Shown: positions 5,051-5,290 of the stretch, piece after piece
Position numbering within the stretch: the stretch's first letter is position 1
Layout: every line of letters begins with the position of its first letter
Assembly: GCA_009783395.1 (NCBI GenBank)
Contig: WRHA01000249.1
Location: 1-5,290, forward strand
Length of the DNA: 5,290 bases
Direction: 5' to 3'
DNA from: Defluviitaleaceae bacterium
Lineage (GTDB): Bacteria > Bacillota > Clostridia > Lachnospirales > WQUN01
The notes under the pieces: generated by a model
What the model was told of the DNA's origin: nothing
Databases searched by the model: none
What the model saw: only the letters and a program-made list of their open reading frames with translations
Made by a program: the position numbers and the translations under genes

Positions 5051-5290
5051 GTGACAACTGCGGAAAAAATTGACGCGCTTCGCCGTTTGATGACGGAGCG
5101 CGGGCTTGACGCATATATAATTCCCAGCGGCGACGCACATGCAAGTGAATATGTCGCCGATTTTTGGCGTGCGCGGCAGTGGATTAGCGGCTTTACCGGG
5201 TCGGCAGGCTTGGTTGTTGTAACAAGGCACGAAGCGGGGCTTTGGACGGACGGACGCTATTTTATCCAGGCAGAGAGGGAACTCGCGGGG
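5051..5290 (+). CDS. Xaa-Pro aminopeptidase (M24B), 5' part only
   Basis: Only the first 80 residues are in the window and the gene runs off the right edge. The creatinase-type N-terminal domain is plain: LRRLMTERGLDAYIIPSGDA, then SEYVADFWRARQWISGFTG, then GLWTDGRYFIQAE. This matches the three-domain, roughly 590-residue aminopeptidase P found in Firmicutes and eukaryotes rather than the shorter PepP of Escherichia. The enzyme removes an N-terminal residue ahead of proline and uses two metal ions bound by a C-terminal domain not seen here. The GTG at 5051 is chosen because it keeps the full conserved N-terminus; the in-frame ATG at 5090 would cut it. The ribosome binding site is weak (AAGG, 5037-5040), which fits coupling to zapA 2 nt upstream. 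Confidence 0.92.
   Translation, partial: MTTAEKIDALRRLMTERGLDAYIIPSGDAHASEYVADFWRARQWISGFTGSAGLVVVTRHEAGLWTDGRYFIQAERELAG

Noticed and set aside
4847..5230. Minus-strand frame of 127 codons
   Set aside because: It is opposite zapA and the conserved N-terminus of aminopeptidase P, so it is a shadow.

Overview
The window looks like a chromosomal stretch from a low-to-mid GC Firmicute, most likely a member of the Clostridia. The evidence is the gene set (an HPr/Crh-like protein, an M3 oligoendopeptidase, a TIGR03905-type TSCPD protein, a YkwD-like CAP protein, ZapA and a long aminopeptidase P), strong GGAGG-type ribosome binding sites, sigma-A-type promoters and a CcpA-like cre box. No rRNA, tRNA, CRISPR array or intact mobile element is visible.

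Positions 1-560 hold no intact gene but are not empty. They contain an imperfect direct repeat (5-46), a good promoter (143-171), a perfect 9-bp hairpin at its predicted start site (178-202) and a terminator-like hairpin (256-290). Together these outline a possible small RNA of about 115 nt. Next comes a start-less remnant of an RHS/YD-repeat protein (316-510). A near-consensus cre box (492-505) and a sigma-A promoter (520-548) then lead into the first gene.

Positions 580-855 hold a 76-residue HPr-family protein that keeps the regulatory serine but lacks the catalytic histidine, so it is Crh-like. It ends in a textbook intrinsic terminator. Positions 880-4159 form a tight three-gene operon: an M3 oligoendopeptidase (pepF), a small four-cysteine TSCPD protein overlapping it by 4 nt, and a 423-residue protein. 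The last resembles the DUF3323/DUF2399 (TIGR02679) family, the Toprim-containing relatives of the Wadjet nuclease subunit JetD. It stands alone, without any SMC-like partners, and the acidic DxD of its Toprim-like site appears to be replaced. It is the most unusual gene here.

A secreted CAP-domain protein is encoded on the minus strand (4126-4551) and overlaps the 3' end of the JetD-like gene by 34 bp, tail to tail. Divergent from it, zapA (4614-5048) and a long Xaa-Pro aminopeptidase (from 5051, cut by the window edge) form a second tight pair.

The working genes are mostly housekeeping: peptide turnover (PepF, aminopeptidase P), division (ZapA), carbon regulation (Crh-like) and the envelope (CAP). 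All family calls were made by eye from motifs, and no database search was run.
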